A DNA stretch of 64,000 bases from Skermania sp. ID1734 (GCF_007489285.1 NZ_VLIY01000014.1:62001-126000); one strand, 5' to 3'; positions 19,098-28,455 are shown, numbered from the stretch's first letter. Notes: a model not told the origin generated them from the sequence alone. Program-made: numbers and translations.

Positions 19098-20042
19098 ATG
19101 GCCGGTTCGGACAAGGAGATGGCGCGCGTGGTCGGGGCCGCGGCGCTGATTGTGCTTGCCGTGATCACCTTGCGCGGCTATCTGCCTGGGGTGGAGCCGC
19201 AACCCCGGTCACGTCCCACCGGTGGCCCGATGACTTTTGTTGCTGTGATCGTGATGCTCGGGGGCGCGATCGTGATCACCGCTATTGGACTCATCGCGAT
19301 GCTGCGCCAGCGCGTGGCCGTGCGTCCTGACCTCGATGAGCTTCCCGATCCCTTCCGTAGACCTCGGAAACCGCCACTGCGCCTATTGCTTTACGCGTTG
19401 GGGGCAGTTCTGCTCGGTCTCGTTGTCGTGGTGATACTTGCGCGATTGGGGATCCATCAGCCGACGCAGCAGCACCCGCCGGGGAAACTGCAACCAGCAC
19501 CGGGCTCGGGGCGCGCGACACCGGCGCCGCCTCCGCAGCAACCGCCACCGGACCAGGGCACCAACACTTTTCCCTATATCGCCGCGATGGCCATCGCCCT
19601 GATGTTGCTCTTCGCTGCGGGCGCGTTCGTTGTCTACCGCCGCCGGGTTCGCACACCGGAACCGTACATCGTGGCGGATTTCGATATGGAAACACCGGAG
19701 CAGCCGCCAGATTCGGCCCCGCTGGTGCGTGCGGCGGAACTTGGCCTGGCCGAGATCGGTGACCTCAGTCGGGAACCACGCGAGGCGATCATCGCGTGCT
19801 ACGCGGCGATGGAGGATGCGCTCGCAAACGCACCAGAGGCCGCTCCGCAAGACTCGGATACGCCCTCAGAGGTGTTGGCCCGGGCTGTCGAGCACCACGC
19901 CGTCCACGCCGAGAACGCCGCAAATCTGGTGCAGCTCTTCGCCGAAGCCCGGTTCAGTCCGCATGTGATGACCGAAAACCATCGCGATGCTGCGGTTCGT
20001 TCCCTGCGGTCGGTGCTAGCGGAATTGCGGAGTGTCGCATGA
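19098..20042 (+). CDS. DUF4129-type membrane protein
   Basis: About 314 residues with three predicted membrane segments (near the start, near 50-70 and near 100-125, plus one at about 160-180 before YRRRVRTP), a Pro/Gln-rich extracellular linker, and a C-terminal cytoplasmic DUF4129-like domain (REAIIACYAAMEDAL ... ARFSPHVMTENHRDAAVRSL). It opens a five-gene operon with MoxR and DUF58 proteins, a set thought to handle envelope or protein assembly in actinobacteria (compare the M. tuberculosis moxR2 region). The start is uncertain: ATG at 19098 is used, but TTG at 19089 is better spaced from GGAG (19080-19083), and ATG at 19026 is in frame. Confidence 0.72.
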   Translation: MAGSDKEMARVVGAAALIVLAVITLRGYLPGVEPQPRSRPTGGPMTFVAVIVMLGGAIVITAIGLIAMLRQRVAVRPDLDELPDPFRRPRKPPLRLLLYALGAVLLGLVVVVILARLGIHQPTQQHPPGKLQPAPGSGRATPAPPPQQPPPDQGTNTFPYIAAMAIALMLLFAAGAFVVYRRRVRTPEPYIVADFDMETPEQPPDSAPLVRAAELGLAEIGDLSREPREAIIACYAAMEDALANAPEAAPQDSDTPSEVLARAVEHHAVHAENAANLVQLFAEARFSPHVMTENHRDAAVRSLRSVLAELRSVA

Positions 20043-20524
20043 AGCGTTTGGTGGCAGCGGGACTGGTCTTCGTCGTCGGCGTGGAGATTTACGCACTCTT
20101 CCTGCCTAGTCGTCGAATTGTGGCGTGGGCGGCGGGGCTAGCCGTGGCGATCGTGTTAATTGCGGTGCGGTGGTTTTTGGACAACGACGAATCCGCGGCA
20201 GCCGACGAGCCACCTATCAGTGATCCACAGGAAGCGTTGCGACGCTGGCTGTCTCGCACAGAGACACTGATCGGCTGGTCGGAAGCAACCCGGGCGGACT
20301 GGGATCGGCACCTGCGGCCCATGCTGGCCCGCGAATTCCAGTTGGCCACCGGCCATCGCCAGAACAAGGATCCTGCTGCCTTGGATGCCACCGGGCGAAT
20401 GCTGTTCGGCCCCGAACTGTGGAGCTGGGTGGATCCGAGCAATGTTTCCCGCGCGCGTGCCGCCGAACCAGGCCCGGGGCGTAGCGCGTTGGACGAGATA
20501 CTGCGACGATTGGAGCAAGTATGA
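20039..20524 (+). CDS. Small membrane protein of the MoxR operon
   Basis: A 161-residue protein with two N-terminal membrane segments (about 4-25 and 30-48) and a soluble C-terminal part rich in Arg, Trp and Leu (EALRRWLSRTETLIGWSEATRADWDRHLRPMLAREFQLATGHRQ). Start ATG at 20039 and stop both overlap neighbours (ATGA), so it is coupled to the DUF4129 gene before and moxR after. I do not recognise a named domain; comparable small proteins accompany moxR/DUF58 genes in mycobacteria. Confidence 0.75.
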   Translation: MKRLVAAGLVFVVGVEIYALFLPSRRIVAWAAGLAVAIVLIAVRWFLDNDESAAADEPPISDPQEALRRWLSRTETLIGWSEATRADWDRHLRPMLAREFQLATGHRQNKDPAALDATGRMLFGPELWSWVDPSNVSRARAAEPGPGRSALDEILRRLEQV

Positions 20525-21483
20525 CCACCCCCGCCACGGTCACCACCGAACGGGCCGAGGCCGTGCTCACCGAGATCGAGCGTGTTGTCGTCGGCAAGCG
20601 GGATTCGCTGACCTTGATCATGACTGCCATCCTCGCTCGCGGGCACGTGCTGATCGAGGATCTGCCGGGTCTCGGCAAGACGCTCATCGCTCGCTCGTTT
20701 GCCAGGGCGCTGGGTTTGGACTTCACCCGGGTGCAGTTCACTCCAGACTTGCTGCCGGCAGATTTGCTCGGCTCGACGATCTATGACATGCAGGCGGGTC
20801 GCTTCGACTTCCGTCCCGGTCCGATCTTCACCAATCTGCTGCTCGCCGACGAGATCAATCGCACGCCACCGAAGACCCAAGCCGCACTGCTCGAGGCAAT
20901 GGCCGAGGAGCAGGTGAGCATCGACGGCGAGACCCGCAGATTGCCGACGCCGTTCATCGTTCTCGCGACGGACAACCCCATCGAATACGAGGGCACGTAC
21001 CCGCTGCCCGAGGCCCAACTGGACCGCTTCGCCATGCGACTCGAGCTCGGCTACCTCAGTGGTGCGGATGAGGCCACGATGCTTCGCCGTCGGCTCAATC
21101 GCGGATCGGCTCCGCCAGCGGTGTCCCAGGTGGTCGACGCGCACGATCTCATCGCGATGCGTGAGTCGGTCGAGGAGGTCACGGTGCACGACGACGTCTT
21201 GCAATACGTCGTGTCGCTGGCGACGGCGAGCCGCAACCATCCGCAGGTGGAGGTGGGCGCGAGCCCGCGCGCGGAACTGGATCTGGTCCAGCTTGCCCGC
21301 GCCCGAGCCTTGTTGCTAGGCCGCGATTATGTGATCCCGGAGGACGTGAAGGCGCTGGCGGTACCGGTGATCTCGCATCGGATCAGCTTGCGGCCCGAGA
21401 TGTGGGTGCGCCGGATCCACGGGTCCGACGTCATCGGCGAGCTGCTGCGCCGCCTGCCCGTGCCCAGAGCTCGCCCGCGATGA
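20521..21483 (+). CDS. moxR: MoxR-family AAA+ ATPase
   Basis: A 320-residue AAA+ ATPase. Walker A DLPGLGKT is at about residues 48-55, Walker B LLLADEINR at about 107-114, and the sensor region IVLATDNPIEYEGTYPLPEAQLDRFAMRL is intact. MoxR proteins act as chaperone-like ATPases, usually with the DUF58 protein encoded next to them, which follows here. ATG overlaps the previous stop by ATGA, and its stop overlaps the DUF58 start. Confidence 0.93.
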   Translation: MTTPATVTTERAEAVLTEIERVVVGKRDSLTLIMTAILARGHVLIEDLPGLGKTLIARSFARALGLDFTRVQFTPDLLPADLLGSTIYDMQAGRFDFRPGPIFTNLLLADEINRTPPKTQAALLEAMAEEQVSIDGETRRLPTPFIVLATDNPIEYEGTYPLPEAQLDRFAMRLELGYLSGADEATMLRRRLNRGSAPPAVSQVVDAHDLIAMRESVEEVTVHDDVLQYVVSLATASRNHPQVEVGASPRAELDLVQLARARALLLGRDYVIPEDVKALAVPVISHRISLRPEMWVRRIHGSDVIGELLRRLPVPRARPR

Positions 21484-22736
21484 CTGAAGGCCGGGTCGAG
21501 GTGCCGCTGCACTGGCGCGCGTCGCCGTTGATGCTCGCACTTGCTACCTGCGCCGCCGCGGCACTGGCGGTAGCCGTGGCGGCGTCGGCGTGGCAGGTGG
21601 CCGCTTTCGCCGCACCGTTGCTTGGGGTACTCGCCTCGATCGGCTGGCAGCGGCCGCGTTCGGTGGTGTATGCGCACGCCGACGTCGCGGAGATCCGGTG
21701 TTTCGAGGGCGAAACCGTCACGATGCGAGTATGGGCATCCACCAAGGAGCGCGGTATCGCCCTCGCCGTGTCGGTGGTCCCGATGGAGGGTCTCGAAGTT
21801 CAGGCGTCCGCGGAGGAATCCGATGCTGCTCTGGAGTTGTCCGCGTCGGCGCAACGCTGGGGTAGGTACCCGATCGGGCTGCAGGTCCAAGCAGTAGGCG
21901 CGAGCGGCCTGCTCACCGCAACGGAAGTTGCGGTGCCCGTACAGATGTATGTGTTTCCGCTCGTGGGGGCGCAGCCGACCACCTTGCCGCGCACCGAACT
22001 TCCCGACCGGCTGGGCGTGCATCTGACCCGGCACAAGGGGCCCGGCGTCGAGTATGCGGATGTGCGGGAATACGTTCCCGGAGACCAGCTTCGGACCATC
22101 AACTGGTCGGTGAGTGCGCGCCGCGGCAGCCTGCATGTCACCGAGCGGCTCACCGACCGCGCCGCGGACGTAGTGGTACTGATCGACACGTACGCGCAGG
22201 CGCCGGGACCGGCCACTGCCGCCACCGAGCGGGTTGTTCGGGGCGCCGCGCAGGTGGTGCAGACGGCGTTGCGAAACGGCGACCGGGCGGGCATCGTCGC
22301 ACTCGGCGGGCGCCGGCCGCGGTGGCTCGGCGCCGACATCGGCCGCCGGCAGTTCTACCGCGTCCTGGACGCCGTGCTTGCGGTCGGCGGCGAATACGAA
22401 ACGACCACCGGAACGTTGGCGCCGCGCGCCGCGGTACCGTCCGGTGCCATTTTGGTTGCGTTCTCGACGATGCTCGACACCGAATTTGCCTTGGCGCTCA
22501 TCGACTTACGCAAGCGCGGACATATGGTCGTCGCTGTCGACGTGCTCGAGGGGGCGCCGTTCGAAGAGGAGCTCGAGCCGATGGTGGCCCGCATGTGGGC
22601 GCTGGAGCGGTCGGCGATGTATCGAGACATGGGGACCGTGGGTGTCGACATTGTTTCGTGGCACGGCGATATCACGCTCGATCAGGCGATGCAGCTGGTG
22701 CCTGTCCGGCGGCGACCGGCGAGGCGGAAGCGATGA
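21480..22736 (+). CDS. DUF58 domain protein with two membrane segments
   Basis: A 418-residue protein: two hydrophobic segments at about 16-60, then a beta-rich extra domain and the DUF58 core with GVEYADVREYVPGDQLRTINWSVSARRGSLHVTE (about 180-215), followed by a von Willebrand A-like region (VVVLIDTYAQA ... GAILVAFSTMLDTEFALALIDL) with an altered metal-site motif. DUF58 proteins work with MoxR ATPases. ATG at 21480 overlaps the moxR stop; the longer in-frame extension lies within moxR and was discarded. Confidence 0.9.
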   Translation: MTEGRVEVPLHWRASPLMLALATCAAAALAVAVAASAWQVAAFAAPLLGVLASIGWQRPRSVVYAHADVAEIRCFEGETVTMRVWASTKERGIALAVSVVPMEGLEVQASAEESDAALELSASAQRWGRYPIGLQVQAVGASGLLTATEVAVPVQMYVFPLVGAQPTTLPRTELPDRLGVHLTRHKGPGVEYADVREYVPGDQLRTINWSVSARRGSLHVTERLTDRAADVVVLIDTYAQAPGPATAATERVVRGAAQVVQTALRNGDRAGIVALGGRRPRWLGADIGRRQFYRVLDAVLAVGGEYETTTGTLAPRAAVPSGAILVAFSTMLDTEFALALIDLRKRGHMVVAVDVLEGAPFEEELEPMVARMWALERSAMYRDMGTVGVDIVSWHGDITLDQAMQLVPVRRRPARRKR

Positions 22737-23206
22737 GCACACCGACGGCACAGCCTGCACCCAGAGCGTTTGCGGTTGTTTTCGGGTTGTTGATGATTGG
22801 CGCGTGCGCCGTCGAGGCTTACGGCTGGGCGCTGGCGGCGGTCGGTGTTTCTGTTGCCGCTCTGGTCGTATCGGTGTGGCTCCGGGTGGCGGCGACGGTC
22901 GCGGTATTGGCCATCGTTGTTGCGCTGGCTCTTTCGGGGCCGGAGCCGATATTCGCGGTGTTGTCTGGGCTGTGCGCGACAGCCTATCTCCTCACTCGTC
23001 ATGCGGCGGGGGGACCGCGCGGACTGGTCACAACGACGCGACCCGTGCTGCTGGCGATGATGGTGTTCGCCGCTCTCGGTGCAGGCGCTGCCTGGGTGGC
23101 CGTCCCGATTCGCTGGGTGCCTGTGGTGGCCGCACCCGCGGTCGTCATCGCCTACGCGTTGGTGGTACTGCCGTACTTTCGTCACGGCGGATCGATTCGT
23201 CTATAG
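22733..23206 (+). CDS. Small integral membrane protein
   Basis: A 157-residue very hydrophobic protein with four or five predicted membrane segments and no recognised domain. ATG at 22733 overlaps the DUF58 stop (ATGA), making it the last gene of the MoxR operon. Its last 62 bases overlap the 3' end of the convergent LysR gene, an unusually deep overlap. No function can be proposed beyond membership of this operon. Confidence 0.75.
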   Translation: MSTPTAQPAPRAFAVVFGLLMIGACAVEAYGWALAAVGVSVAALVVSVWLRVAATVAVLAIVVALALSGPEPIFAVLSGLCATAYLLTRHAAGGPRGLVTTTRPVLLAMMVFAALGAGAAWVAVPIRWVPVVAAPAVVIAYALVVLPYFRHGGSIRL

Positions 23207-24077
23207 CCGCACGCGCGCTGACGATGAAAGCTCGGGCTGCTGGGCTGGTGGTGCCGCTCGATCGCCAGACAAGGACTACGCTGCCGACTAGCGCGGGCTC
23301 CACGATGCGCGCGGACCGCAACGTTGGCTCGATGATGACGGCCGATTCGGGTACCACCGCGATACCCAGACCTGCCGCGGCGAGTTGGCATGCGACCAAG
23401 GGATTTCCAGCCTCGTACCCGATGACGGGACGCAAACCGACACGGCTGCAGGCGTCGTCGAGAATTGTTCGTAGTCCCGACCCGCGCGGCAAGCTGATGA
23501 GCCGATGCTGGACCAGATCGGTGAGCCGAATGGTTTTGCGGCGCACGGTCAGATCTTCGACGCCGACTGCAGCGACAAGGCGCTCGGTGCGAACCACCGC
23601 GGTGGCAAGGTCTTTCGGGGGTTCACCAATGGCGGTGAACGCAAGATCAGCACGTCCGGTGCGCACCGAATCGAGTAGGTTGGCGGCCGTGTCTTCGGCG
23701 AGCGTGATTTCTACGTCAGGATGGTGGCGGTGGAAGTCGGCAAGAAGCTGAGGCAGATCGACGTCGCCGGCTGTCGCCGAGGACAGCATGCCGATGTTCA
23801 GCCGCCCGCGCACCAGGCCGGCGTATTCATCGGCGGTGGTACGGACTGCTTCTACCGCCGCGAGCGCTTGCTTGACATGCGGCAGCACCGCTTCGCCGAC
23901 GGCCGTGGGACGCACGAAGCGGCTGGATCGATCCAACAGCGCTTGCCCCAACTCGCGCTCGAGCCGCTTGATCTGTGCGCTGACCCCGGGTTGAGCCACA
24001 TGCAACCGCTCGGCGGCACGGGTGAAGTTGGCCTCCTCGACAACGGCGAGAAAGTATTCGAGCTGGTGCAGTTCCAT
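23145..24077 (-). CDS. LysR-family transcriptional regulator
   Basis: A 310-residue LysR regulator. The N-terminal winged HTH is typical (MELHQLEYFLAVVEEANFTRAAERLHVAQPGVSAQIKRLERELG), followed by the effector-binding periplasmic-protein-like domain (GRLNIGMLSSATAGDVDLPQLLADFHRHHPDVEI). It is divergent from the FAD oxidoreductase gene, with a 70-bp gap; LysR proteins commonly control the divergent gene, so this oxidoreductase is the likely target. The C-terminal coding end overlaps the membrane gene on the other strand by 62 bases. Confidence 0.92.
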   Translation of the reverse strand: MELHQLEYFLAVVEEANFTRAAERLHVAQPGVSAQIKRLERELGQALLDRSSRFVRPTAVGEAVLPHVKQALAAVEAVRTTADEYAGLVRGRLNIGMLSSATAGDVDLPQLLADFHRHHPDVEITLAEDTAANLLDSVRTGRADLAFTAIGEPPKDLATAVVRTERLVAAVGVEDLTVRRKTIRLTDLVQHRLISLPRGSGLRTILDDACSRVGLRPVIGYEAGNPLVACQLAAAGLGIAVVPESAVIIEPTLRSARIVEPALVGSVVLVWRSSGTTSPAARAFIVSARAAIDESIRRDESTAVPPTRRR

Positions 24078-24147
24078 AACCAGTGCTTCTTGCCGCTAGA
24101 AAAACTATCTCTTGGACTTCTGGGTGAAACCTTACGATGCTGAAGGC

Positions 24148-25443
24148 ATGACAGACAACGATCTAGCCGGGTTCCAGACCTTCGCCCCGCCGCGGCCGAG
24201 TAGCGTCGTCACCGCCGGGAGCGCGTCCGACGTGGTCAAAGTGGTTGAATACGCTGCGGCGCAAAACCTACCGGTACAGGTGCAGGCGACCGGGCACGGC
24301 CGCAGCATGACCGAGCCCGGTGCCGTGCTGATCGACACGCATCTCATGAATGGGGTGCGAGTAGACCCCGTGAACCGCACCGCGTGGGTGGAAGCCGGCG
24401 CTCGCTGGCGTGCGGTGCTCGACGCGGCCGCGCAGTTCGGATTGGCAGCGCCCTCGGGCAGCTCACCCGAGGTCGGTGCGGTGGGCTACACGCTGGGTGG
24501 CGGATACGGCATTCTCGCCCGCAAACACGGGCTCGCGGTCGATCAGGTGCGGCGAATGGAGGTCGTCACGGCCGACGGTGAACTCCGTATGGTGACCGCA
24601 GACCGGGACCCGGACCTCTGCTGGGCGCTGCTCGGCGGCCGCGACAACTTCGGGATTGTCACCGGCTTGGAGATCGGCCTGTTCGACACGCGCACGGTCT
24701 ATGGCGGCGGGATGTACTTCGATACCCACCTGATTCCCAAAGTTCTTGCTGCCTACCCGGAATGGACGAAGAGTCTGCCGGAGGCGGCGACGGCGTCGGT
24801 AGGCGTCATTCCACTGCCCAACCTGCCGTTCATTCCGGAGCCAATTCGGGGCCGGCAGGTAGCGCACGTACGTATCGCATTCGACGGTCCCGCCGAAATC
24901 GGCGAGCAACTGCTGGCCCCGATCCAAGCAGTCGGGCCGCGACTGCTCGAGCACATGCGGACAATGCCCTACGCCGAAAGCGGTTCCATCTATAACGACC
25001 CACCGGTTCCGCACGCATATTCGGGTGACAACGTGCTGCTGAGCGACCTGAATCCCACGGCCGTGCAACGCATATCCGCCATCGTGGCCAGCGGTCCGGT
25101 CGAACCGCCGGTACTCGATATCCGTCACCTTGGTGGTGCGGTGTCGCGAGTCCCGCAGGTGCCCAGCGCTATCGGCTTCCGCGAGGCCCAATACATCGTC
25201 CGGGTCATATCGATGATCGGAGCCGACGGCATCGAGTCGGCATGGTCGGTTCAACGCCGACTACGGGAAGCATTGGCGCCGTGGACTATCGGCCGAGCGC
25301 TCTCCTTCGCGTATCTGCCGGATCCGGAGTCCGACCCAGTCCGGACGGCGTTCCATCCCGCGGATTACCGCCGCCTCACGAAACTGAAGGCCGAGTACGA
25401 CCCGGAGGAACTCTTCCGCTGCGGGCAGCGCATAGTGCGGTAG
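24148..25443 (+). CDS. FAD-binding oxidoreductase, berberine-bridge type
   Basis: A 431-residue PCMH/BBE-type flavoprotein. The His of QATGHGRSM (about residue 50) is the usual 8-alpha-histidyl FAD link; the second covalent Cys of bicovalent enzymes is absent (SGSSPEVGAVGYTLGGGYG), so FAD is probably singly attached. The C-terminal BBE part ends DPEELFRCGQRIV. Family members oxidise alcohols, sugars or alkaloid-like compounds with oxygen. ATG at 24148 (MTDNDLAGFQTF) is favoured over 24112. It is divergent from a LysR gene that probably controls it; the substrate is unknown. Confidence 0.87.
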   Translation: MTDNDLAGFQTFAPPRPSSVVTAGSASDVVKVVEYAAAQNLPVQVQATGHGRSMTEPGAVLIDTHLMNGVRVDPVNRTAWVEAGARWRAVLDAAAQFGLAAPSGSSPEVGAVGYTLGGGYGILARKHGLAVDQVRRMEVVTADGELRMVTADRDPDLCWALLGGRDNFGIVTGLEIGLFDTRTVYGGGMYFDTHLIPKVLAAYPEWTKSLPEAATASVGVIPLPNLPFIPEPIRGRQVAHVRIAFDGPAEIGEQLLAPIQAVGPRLLEHMRTMPYAESGSIYNDPPVPHAYSGDNVLLSDLNPTAVQRISAIVASGPVEPPVLDIRHLGGAVSRVPQVPSAIGFREAQYIVRVISMIGADGIESAWSVQRRLREALAPWTIGRALSFAYLPDPESDPVRTAFHPADYRRLTKLKAEYDPEELFRCGQRIVR

Positions 25444-25445
25444 CG

Positions 25446-25994
25446 CTACTGCAGCTTCGGAGCCATCTTTGTGAACATAGCGACAGCGAAGTCATTGGTG
25501 GCGGAGTTCTCGCCAGCCTGCATCATCACGTCACCGACCCGCACGTAGGTCGTTCCGGCGACCGTCACGGCTTCGTCACCGAGCCCGTCGACCTTCTTGG
25601 CCTGTGGGTCGTTGGCGTACAACGAAAAGTTGTCGCCGGGCACCACATCGATTCCGACGGTCGCTACCGCTCCGCCGCCGGAGATGGTGAACTTGCAACC
25701 CGAGCGCGGCGAGGTCTGCTCGTTGTAGTCGATTTTCTCGGTCTTCAACGTGTATTGCGTGTCAGCGGACTGACTGCCGCTGAGGTGCTGGCTGCGCGCC
25801 ACGTCCGCAGCGTCGCTTTCGCTGAGCAGCGCGCAGACGTCCACCGAGGCAGCCTTGCTCGCATTCCCGGGCGCCACCGTGAACTCGGACCCCGACGACG
25901 GCGCATTATCGGCACTGTTTTCACTACTGCCACACCCGGTGAGCAGCCAAAAGACCGCTGCACAACAGAGCGCGGCCACTCGTATCGATGTCAT
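25446..25994 (-). CDS. DUF3558-like lipoprotein
   Basis: A 182-residue predicted lipoprotein: signal peptide ending LLTGC (Cys about 21), a low-complexity linker, then VDVCALLSESDAADVA with later RSGCKF, the spacing of cysteines and the C-x-L-L start seen in DUF3558 proteins of mycobacteria and relatives. Function unknown; the family is cell-surface. It lies 49 bp downstream of the carboxylesterase on the same strand and is convergent with the FAD oxidoreductase gene, with only 2 bases between stops. Confidence 0.8.
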   Translation of the reverse strand: MTSIRVAALCCAAVFWLLTGCGSSENSADNAPSSGSEFTVAPGNASKAASVDVCALLSESDAADVARSQHLSGSQSADTQYTLKTEKIDYNEQTSPRSGCKFTISGGGAVATVGIDVVPGDNFSLYANDPQAKKVDGLGDEAVTVAGTTYVRVGDVMMQAGENSATNDFAVAMFTKMAPKLQ

Positions 25995-26043
25995 CCGACA
26001 ACGCTAGCCCCCAAAGCGGACCAATGGGACGAAAATGCTGGGG

Positions 26044-27591
26044 TCAGCTGGACCGAATCGCCGGCTCCCCCGGTGCCGACGTGCGGCGGTGGTGGCCTTC
26101 GAATCCGGCCCACGCGCGTCTGCGCTCAGCGTGCGGATCGTTCTCGACTCGCGGGGGTGCGTCGATGACCAGGGTCGCTCGGGTTTGTTGTTCGTAGCCG
26201 GGCCATGAGTCCTGCGGTGCGCCGTGCCGAGCGAAGTTGAGCCAGTGACCTTGCATTTGGTACACGACCGAGCGCATCGCCCGGCGGTCTCCGAGGCTGG
26301 TCGTCATTCGGCCGATCGCGGTCTCATGCGCACCGAACACAGGTAGCAGTTCCATCGCATGCGTCGCGCCGAGTCCCATTCCGCGCATCAGCCGTGGCGC
26401 GAAGTCGTAGCGGTACATGTATGCCGGTGCGTGTGTCGAATGCGATTCCGCCACTTCGATACTCGGGTGCCAAAAAGTGACATCGGTGCCGATGGCAAGT
26501 GCGGCTTTGGGGCTTGGGTAGGTGGGATAGGCGGCGAGCACTCGATCGCGGATATCTGGATCTGTCGCCTCGAACAACGTTTCGATCCGGTGCGGCTTGG
26601 TCGGCAGTGCGTCGGGAATCCGGGAGAACAAACTGCTTTCACGTCGGTTGGTTCCGATGATCAGCGGCACGCGGTTGGCGGTGCCGTCGCGGAATGCCGC
26701 CACTGGCCATTTCGGAAAGAAGTCACCGTCAATGGCTGGTTCGAGGGGAAAGTGACCGGGAACATCGTTGGCCACACGGCGATAGAGCGCGAGCATCGCC
26801 TTGCCGAGTTCCTTGGGCGTCGCGAGTTCCAGCGCCTGCACCGCAGTATCAGGTGTCGCGCCGAGCAGGTCGATGAACATGTCTGCCCAGCGCTGCGAGT
26901 CGTCGAGATCATGAGCCCAGTGCGCTGGCGAACTCTGCGCAATGGCACGGTGAAACAGCCCTTTTGCCGCCGGCGTGACCATCAGGGAAGTCACGGCATT
27001 GCCGCCCGCGGATTCGCCAAAGATGGTGACGTTGGCCGGGTCTCCGCCGAATGCGGCGATATTGCGCTGCACCCACTCGAGCGCGGCCACCTGGTCGCGC
27101 AAGCCGAGGTTGCTGTCGATGGGCCGGTCCGGGGATCCGAAACTGCTCACGTCGAGATAGCCCAGTGGACCGAGTCGGTAGTTCATCGAAACGAACACGA
27201 TGTCGCCGCGCTCGACGAGTCGCACTCCGCTGTAAAGGGACAGCGCTGATGTTCCGACGATGTATCCGCCGCCGTGGATGAAGACCATCACCGGCCTCGG
27301 CTTGTCGCTCGCGGCCACTGGGGCCACCACATTCAGCGTCAGGCAGTCCTCGTTCACCGGCTGCACTCGGCCAGGGGAGAGCCCGGCGCCCCACGGCGGT
27401 TGGCAGGACGCATACCGAAAGTAGGTGGCATCCCTGGTACCTCGCCACGGCGTCACGGGCGCCGGTGCGCGCCAACGCAAATCACCCACCGGCGGTGCGG
27501 CGTAAGGAATGGAGCGCCAGCGCCGCACGGCGCCTTCACGACGTCCCCGGACGCGGCCTTCGGCAGTTTCAATCGTGAGGTTGGCGTCCAT
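26044..27591 (-). CDS. Type-B carboxylesterase
   Basis: A 515-residue carboxylesterase family B enzyme with no signal peptide, so probably cytoplasmic. The nucleophile elbow FGESAGGNA places the catalytic Ser at about 194; the oxyanion HGGGY is at about 106-110; NEDCLTLNV is the family's second signature; HAMELLPVFG contains the likely catalytic His. It is similar in type to mycobacterial LipT. Only three bases separate it from the upstream chsH3 stop, so it belongs to the kstD-chsH3 transcript; a sterol ester or steroid lactone substrate is possible but not shown. Confidence 0.9.
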   Translation of the reverse strand: MDANLTIETAEGRVRGRREGAVRRWRSIPYAAPPVGDLRWRAPAPVTPWRGTRDATYFRYASCQPPWGAGLSPGRVQPVNEDCLTLNVVAPVAASDKPRPVMVFIHGGGYIVGTSALSLYSGVRLVERGDIVFVSMNYRLGPLGYLDVSSFGSPDRPIDSNLGLRDQVAALEWVQRNIAAFGGDPANVTIFGESAGGNAVTSLMVTPAAKGLFHRAIAQSSPAHWAHDLDDSQRWADMFIDLLGATPDTAVQALELATPKELGKAMLALYRRVANDVPGHFPLEPAIDGDFFPKWPVAAFRDGTANRVPLIIGTNRRESSLFSRIPDALPTKPHRIETLFEATDPDIRDRVLAAYPTYPSPKAALAIGTDVTFWHPSIEVAESHSTHAPAYMYRYDFAPRLMRGMGLGATHAMELLPVFGAHETAIGRMTTSLGDRRAMRSVVYQMQGHWLNFARHGAPQDSWPGYEQQTRATLVIDAPPRVENDPHAERRRAWAGFEGHHRRTSAPGEPAIRSS

Positions 27592-27594
27592 GGC

Positions 27595-28455
27595 TCAGGC
27601 GAGCGTCATCACGACATCGGACAGGGCCGGCGCGTCGTCGCGGTCGATCACCGTTGCCGAGACTCCGAGGCCGGCGTCGGTGTGCCAGACGCGTACCCGC
27701 AACCGCTCGCCCGGAAAGACGACACCGGCAAACCGTGCACGAAAGCCCTTGACGCGGCTGACGTCCGATTCCAGCGCCCCGTCGACCACCGCCTTGCATA
27801 CCATCCCATAGGTACACAGGCCATGCAGGATCGGTGCGGGAAACCCTGCGGCCTTGGCGAATTCCGGATCGGAATGCAGGGGGTTGCGATCGCCGCACAT
27901 TCGGTACAGCAGGGCTTGCTGCGGCAGCGTGGCGACCTCGAGCTCGTGATCGGGCGCTCGATCGGGCAGTGCCACCGCGTCGGAGGGACCACGCTCGCCG
28001 CCGAATCCGCCTTCGCCGCGGGCAAAAATCGAGGAACGCGCGCTCCACAGCGGGGCGCCGGATTCGTCCAGTGTGGTGGATTCCTGCACTATCACCGCGG
28101 CTTTGCCCTTGTCCCATACCTCGGCGATACGGGTGGCGGTGGTCGCTTTCCCCGCCGGGGGTAGTGGCCGATGCACGGTTATCTCCTGACTGCCGTGCAC
28201 GATCTTCGCCAGGTCGATGTCGATGCCTGGAAACGACACCCGCGGCGGTTCGGTGGCATGGAAGGTCGCGGCGACGGTGGCAAATGTCGGTAACACCTGC
28301 GGATCGGTGTCGCTGAGGTAGCGCAGCTCGGCTGGGTCGGTCGCCCGGGCACCGGCGCCCAGTGCGAGGTGGTAGAGCTGCACATCCGCGGTTTCCCAGC
28401 TGAAGTCGACGCTGGGTAGCTCGGCTCCGATCGCCACTGCGGGATCGATTGGCAT
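27595..28455 (-). CDS. chsH3: 2-enoyl-CoA hydratase ChsH3 (MaoC/Hsd4B-like)
   Basis: A 286-residue double hot-dog hydratase. The C-terminal half has RMCGDRNPLHSDPEFAKAAGFPAPILHGLCTYGMVCKAVV (about 190-230), the hydratase-2 motif with the catalytic Asp and His. Length and neighbour kstD match M. tuberculosis Rv3538 (ChsH3), proposed to hydrate steroid side-chain enoyl-CoA thioesters. Start ATG at 28455 begins MPIDPAVAIGAELPS as in homologues. It follows kstD by 11 bases and is under the KstR box ahead of kstD. Confidence 0.92.
   Translation of the reverse strand: MPIDPAVAIGAELPSVDFSWETADVQLYHLALGAGARATDPAELRYLSDTDPQVLPTFATVAATFHATEPPRVSFPGIDIDLAKIVHGSQEITVHRPLPPAGKATTATRIAEVWDKGKAAVIVQESTTLDESGAPLWSARSSIFARGEGGFGGERGPSDAVALPDRAPDHELEVATLPQQALLYRMCGDRNPLHSDPEFAKAAGFPAPILHGLCTYGMVCKAVVDGALESDVSRVKGFRARFAGVVFPGERLRVRVWHTDAGLGVSATVIDRDDAPALSDVVMTLA

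Noticed and set aside
20089-21240. A 383-codon minus-strand frame opposite moxR and the small membrane gene
   Set aside because: High-GC antisense frame; the plus strand encodes a textbook MoxR ATPase.
24078-24147. Possible LysR binding site AGAA-N17-TTCT
   Set aside because: The match is loose and does not follow T-N11-A well; the gene pairing, not this motif, supports LysR control.
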